In this document: one piece after another, positions 60,413 through 64,000 of the stretch
How the letters are laid out: the number at the start of each line of letters is the position of its first letter
Numbering within the stretch: the stretch's first letter is position 1
Origin: Limnoperna fortunei
Lineage: Eukaryota; Mollusca; Bivalvia; Mytilida; Modiolidae
Length of the DNA: 64,000 nt
NCBI GenBank assembly: GCA_944474755.1
Contig: OX104122.1
Span: 27,369,956 to 27,433,955 of the forward strand
Direction: 5' to 3'
The notes under the pieces: generated by a model
The model's input: the letters and a program-made list of their open reading frames with translations, nothing else
What the model was told of the DNA's origin: nothing
The model's database searches: none
Made by a program: the position numbers and the translations under genes

Positions 60413-63400
60413 TATGTAATGTCGAAACAAACCAATATTTTCTGGTGCAAAAAATAAGTCATGTCTATTATAAAGCTTATGAACATGAACTATGAACAAA
60501 ATGATGATATTCAGTAAGGGTAATGACATTCAGCTTCATTAGTGCATTCGTCGGGAAGAATAAAAATTAAACGTTTGTCTATGTATTGTTGCATAATAAA
60601 TATGCAGTTTACAAGCCGGGGGGGGGGGGCTGGTATAAATATATACAAATTGTCAAACGAAATCTAAACTTTTATCTAAATGTTTTGTGTACAAATGATA
60701 ATATTTAGCTTTTTCGGGGTTTATTTTTCTCCAGATAATCCATTTATTTCACTTTATTGTTTTTGTTTAGTAAAAAAAGGCCAAACAGTTTTTTATTTTT
60801 GTACAGTAATGTGGCAAACTGGAATTTTCATAATCATCAGAATCCCGACGGGTTAATTTTGCTCCTTTTCAGAGACAAAAGTGAATCCACAGTTGTTAAT
60901 GGCGACTACAGGTTTGTTGACGGAATATGACGAATTTATATAGATTTCCCACATGAAAAAAAACTGGATGCAGGTTTTGACTTGTAACATTTCGAATGTT
61001 CAAGGTGACGTCTTTAGCTTGTTTTACGAAATTAAAATAAAAATTATGCCTTAGGGTGTAATTAATTTCTAAGTTACCAAATTACACAAAAAATTACAAA
61101 AATGACACTAAAATTGTAGTTTCTATGTTTGAAATGTTTTTCTGCTTACCATTTTTCCATTGTTTTTTTAATTTTAACATTGAAATAATTGTACTTAAAT
61201 TGTAGATACAATATTCTAATAGTTCTGTCTTGATTTAGCATCTGTACTACTCCTGATGTTAAAACATCTGTAAAAATGTTGGCATCTTTATGAATGTTCT
61301 CTCTATTCTTTATCAGTTATGTGTGCATGGAGCTTACTTTTATCAAACGAAAATGCAAACAGCATCGCATTAAATAAATACAACAACAAACTTAATATTC
61401 TTTAATAATATAAACACAATCGTTGCTTTATAAAGCTTAATGTCATGATGTGTAGACAGCAATTGGAGCAATGGCGTTGCTTTTAACATTTATAATACAT
61501 TCGACTGCGGCTAAGGCATGCAGTGTCCTTTATATGAGCAGCTATTGTGTAAAATAATTTATTTAAATACAGAATAAATCGTTGACGTATTGTCCATATA
61601 TTGTTGAATATCTGTGGATTTGATCTCCACACATGTGTTCTTTATAGCACAAAGACCGCTGCACTTTTTCAAGCATTCTTTGGATTTTCGTTCGTAATCA
61701 TAGAACATCGATTATTCGCCAAAATGATACGCGTCACGCACATTTTGTGAAACTAACAATTAGAACTATACATGACACAAACCGGCTTATTAACTAAAAT
61801 AAAATGATTTCCACATAATTGTTTCCAATGTTATAGTGACATAGGAATGTGTGGCTGAAGATTTACGTTTCGTTTTCTTTATTTTAAATTTAATTTGTAA
61901 ATTGATATTTCCTTGTCGCGTAAAGATTATTAAACTTTTACACAATAGCGTCTTAAACATTTTTAATACATACCTTTGTGTATTGTATATGCAGTATGCG
62001 TTTATTTTTTATACGTATAACAGAATAATCGCTAATGGTTAACATACAGGATTGTGGTAAGTATTTTATAAATTTAACAGTTTTTAAACTATGTAAATTT
62101 ATCAGTAATCAGTAGACAAGAGGAGAATGATTGCAATTTGACTATCATCACAATACAACACATGATTAACATAATCTTATTTATTAAAGTAGTAATATGG
62201 TATGCTATCGTTGTTAAGGTCATGTAGCGGACAAGATCTGTAATAAGACGAAACACAATCAATTCTTGATACATTTTTATAACGTCAATTCTAATTGGAC
62301 AACGTGAATAATTTCAAGGCATCAATTCCACGATTGAGACTGTCAGAAGTTAAAGCAAACATAGACGTTATTTTCGGTAAATAGTAAATCCTCATTCTAA
62401 TCAATCTATTCAGTTTTTTACAGCCATAGTATTATATTGAAGATAACATTAATGTATTTAAAGATTTGACGCCATCAATTGGTGATTTGATGGTCGGAAA
62501 TATCAGTTTATTGGCACCACTTCGTCATTAAAATTATTTTCTCCCAAAAAATCATCAAATGGCATACAATTATCTCCTAAATTTAAGCAATCGCTTACTA
62601 CCAGCCATAATATAATGTTAATATTACTTTACTTCGAACACAAGTTTAATTTGTTACCTAGTTGTAGTTATGTCGACTTTGAAGGTACATTTGATGGCAA
62701 ATAGGTATGAGCTTAATATTTTTTAATCATCTATCTACTGTTTGGTAAATTTTGAAACCTGCTATAATATTCATCAAAATAGAAGTTTACTACACATTAA
62801 TCTTGAAAACTGAGACGTCCTAATGTAGCTTCTGTAATCCTTTATAAGTGTTGGAAATCAGCGAAAGTCAGAATTTACTTAATAAATCCATGCCAAAACT
62901 ATATTGTTTCATTAACTTTACGTACTTAATTTAGTAAAGTGGTTCGCGGCCAAACTTTATGTATTAGTACATGAACACCCCACAAATTTGTTAACACTAT
63001 TTAATATAAAGCCAGATATTTACTATGATATCTATTAACATAAGAACAGGTTTGATATCATAATAAACTGATACTAAGCAGTTCGAAAAGATAGCCTAGT
63101 TAAAATATTGTTGAAACATTAAAACATCTTTGTGGCTCTTCATTCCTCTAATAATGAATGGTTGTGCGACAAGTCTTGATGTTTCCAATGTTTGAGGTCG
63201 CAATAACATACAATGGAATTACTCGAAAAGAGAATACTAGTAAACCAGTGGTTTTTCTATTTTGGATTTTTCACGCTTGGCTTATGCTTGTTAGTTTCTT
63301 TTCACTTCGTGTAATGTGTCTTTGTCTGATGTCTAATGTGTCTATTGAGATTTTGTCATTTGTTTTTTTTCAATTGTCGTTGATCGATCCGTTGTCTACC

Positions 63401-64000
63401 CTGATTATTTCATTATAAAATCATGTCTATTCAACGACATTTCAGTTATGGGTTTAGTCAACAATTAATATAAACATGTACACAAGCGACATACAATAAA
63501 AGTACACTTATTCAATAGTTGATATATTTTAGCACTGCACAACAAAAATTTACCTGATTTATATTGCATTTATTAAAACCATAAAATAATGTGGGAAACC
63601 AGAAGGTTTTGATGTTTAACAATAAGAAATAACAAAATGTATAGGACAGAGGGAATAAACATTCCAACCAATTTATGTAAATTATTATAGATAAAATATA
63701 TCTAACTGCTAGAATTCATAAAGCCATTTTTTAAATTAATTTTTAATGCAGTAATTGATACAATTTTCGTCACAAGATGACGACCTAAGATTACCTGTTT
63801 GACGTAAGTACATTACATTAACTATGTAAGAAGCAACATATTCAAAGGTACATATATTCCTAAACTAAATAAATATAAAATTTCTTAATTTTAATAGTGT
63901 ATTTATCATATTAAATATTAGTTCAGGCTAGTATACATGATTGAGATAATGATTATTTGGAAATATAATATCGACATTTGTATTTATTACATTATCAATA
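60413..64000. other. AT-rich stretch, nothing recognised
   Basis: Apart from a ten-G run at about 60619, I see no exon, RNA gene or repeat family. Confidence 0.4.

Overview
The window is animal nuclear DNA, most likely from a bivalve mollusc (possibly a mytilid). It is AT-rich and its genes are split by introns. It is full of interspersed repeats of the kinds common in bivalves: tRNA-derived SINEs read with GTTCGAA box B motifs, elements beginning AGCTCACCTGG with tandem core units, ACAG-rich elements, and many short palindromic MITE-like pieces. The taxon is inferred from repeat style, not from a marker gene.

Region 1 (about 1-20.9 kb, minus strand) is a long run of thrombospondin type 1 (TSP1) exons. 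I count 21 exons. Each is exactly 171 bp, codes for one 57-residue module and is bounded by phase-1 introns on both sides. Fifteen of them (1124-14330) sit in a tandem array with a pitch of about 883-941 bp. The introns of that array fall into two classes that alternate irregularly. The rightmost exons (15951-20711) are more diverged, more widely spaced and interrupted by transposons. Transcription runs from high to low coordinates, so the 20541-20711 exon is the most N-terminal TSP1 module. The 6729-6899 exon carries an in-frame stop.

Region 2 (20.9-31.6 kb, minus strand) holds what I think is the 5' part of the same gene: a long exon (30323-31507, ending in phase 0), then an exon with a strong transmembrane helix (27921-28125, phase 0 in, phase 1 out). 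Their phases chain into the phase-1 TSP1 exons, giving a predicted type II membrane protein with a large cytoplasmic N-terminal region and at least 21 extracellular TSP1 modules. The intervening introns hold an AGCTCACC element with about eight 165-bp core repeats, a nested 182-bp palindrome, SINEs and a 320-bp ACAG/ACGG microsatellite.

Region 3 (31.9-34.8 kb, plus strand) is a probable PIF/Harbinger-type transposon remnant. Inverted termini near 32064 and 34820 flank a two-exon Myb/SANT-like (NAIF1-like) gene, whose intron contains a further TIR element. No transposase was seen.

Region 4 (35-64 kb) is gene-poor: scattered SINEs, MITE-like palindromes and low-complexity AT-rich DNA. The one convincing coding exon is at 54533-54736 (plus), the first exon of a small single-pass membrane protein of unknown family. 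I saw no bacterial or viral genes, CRISPR arrays, rRNA genes or intact tRNA genes.
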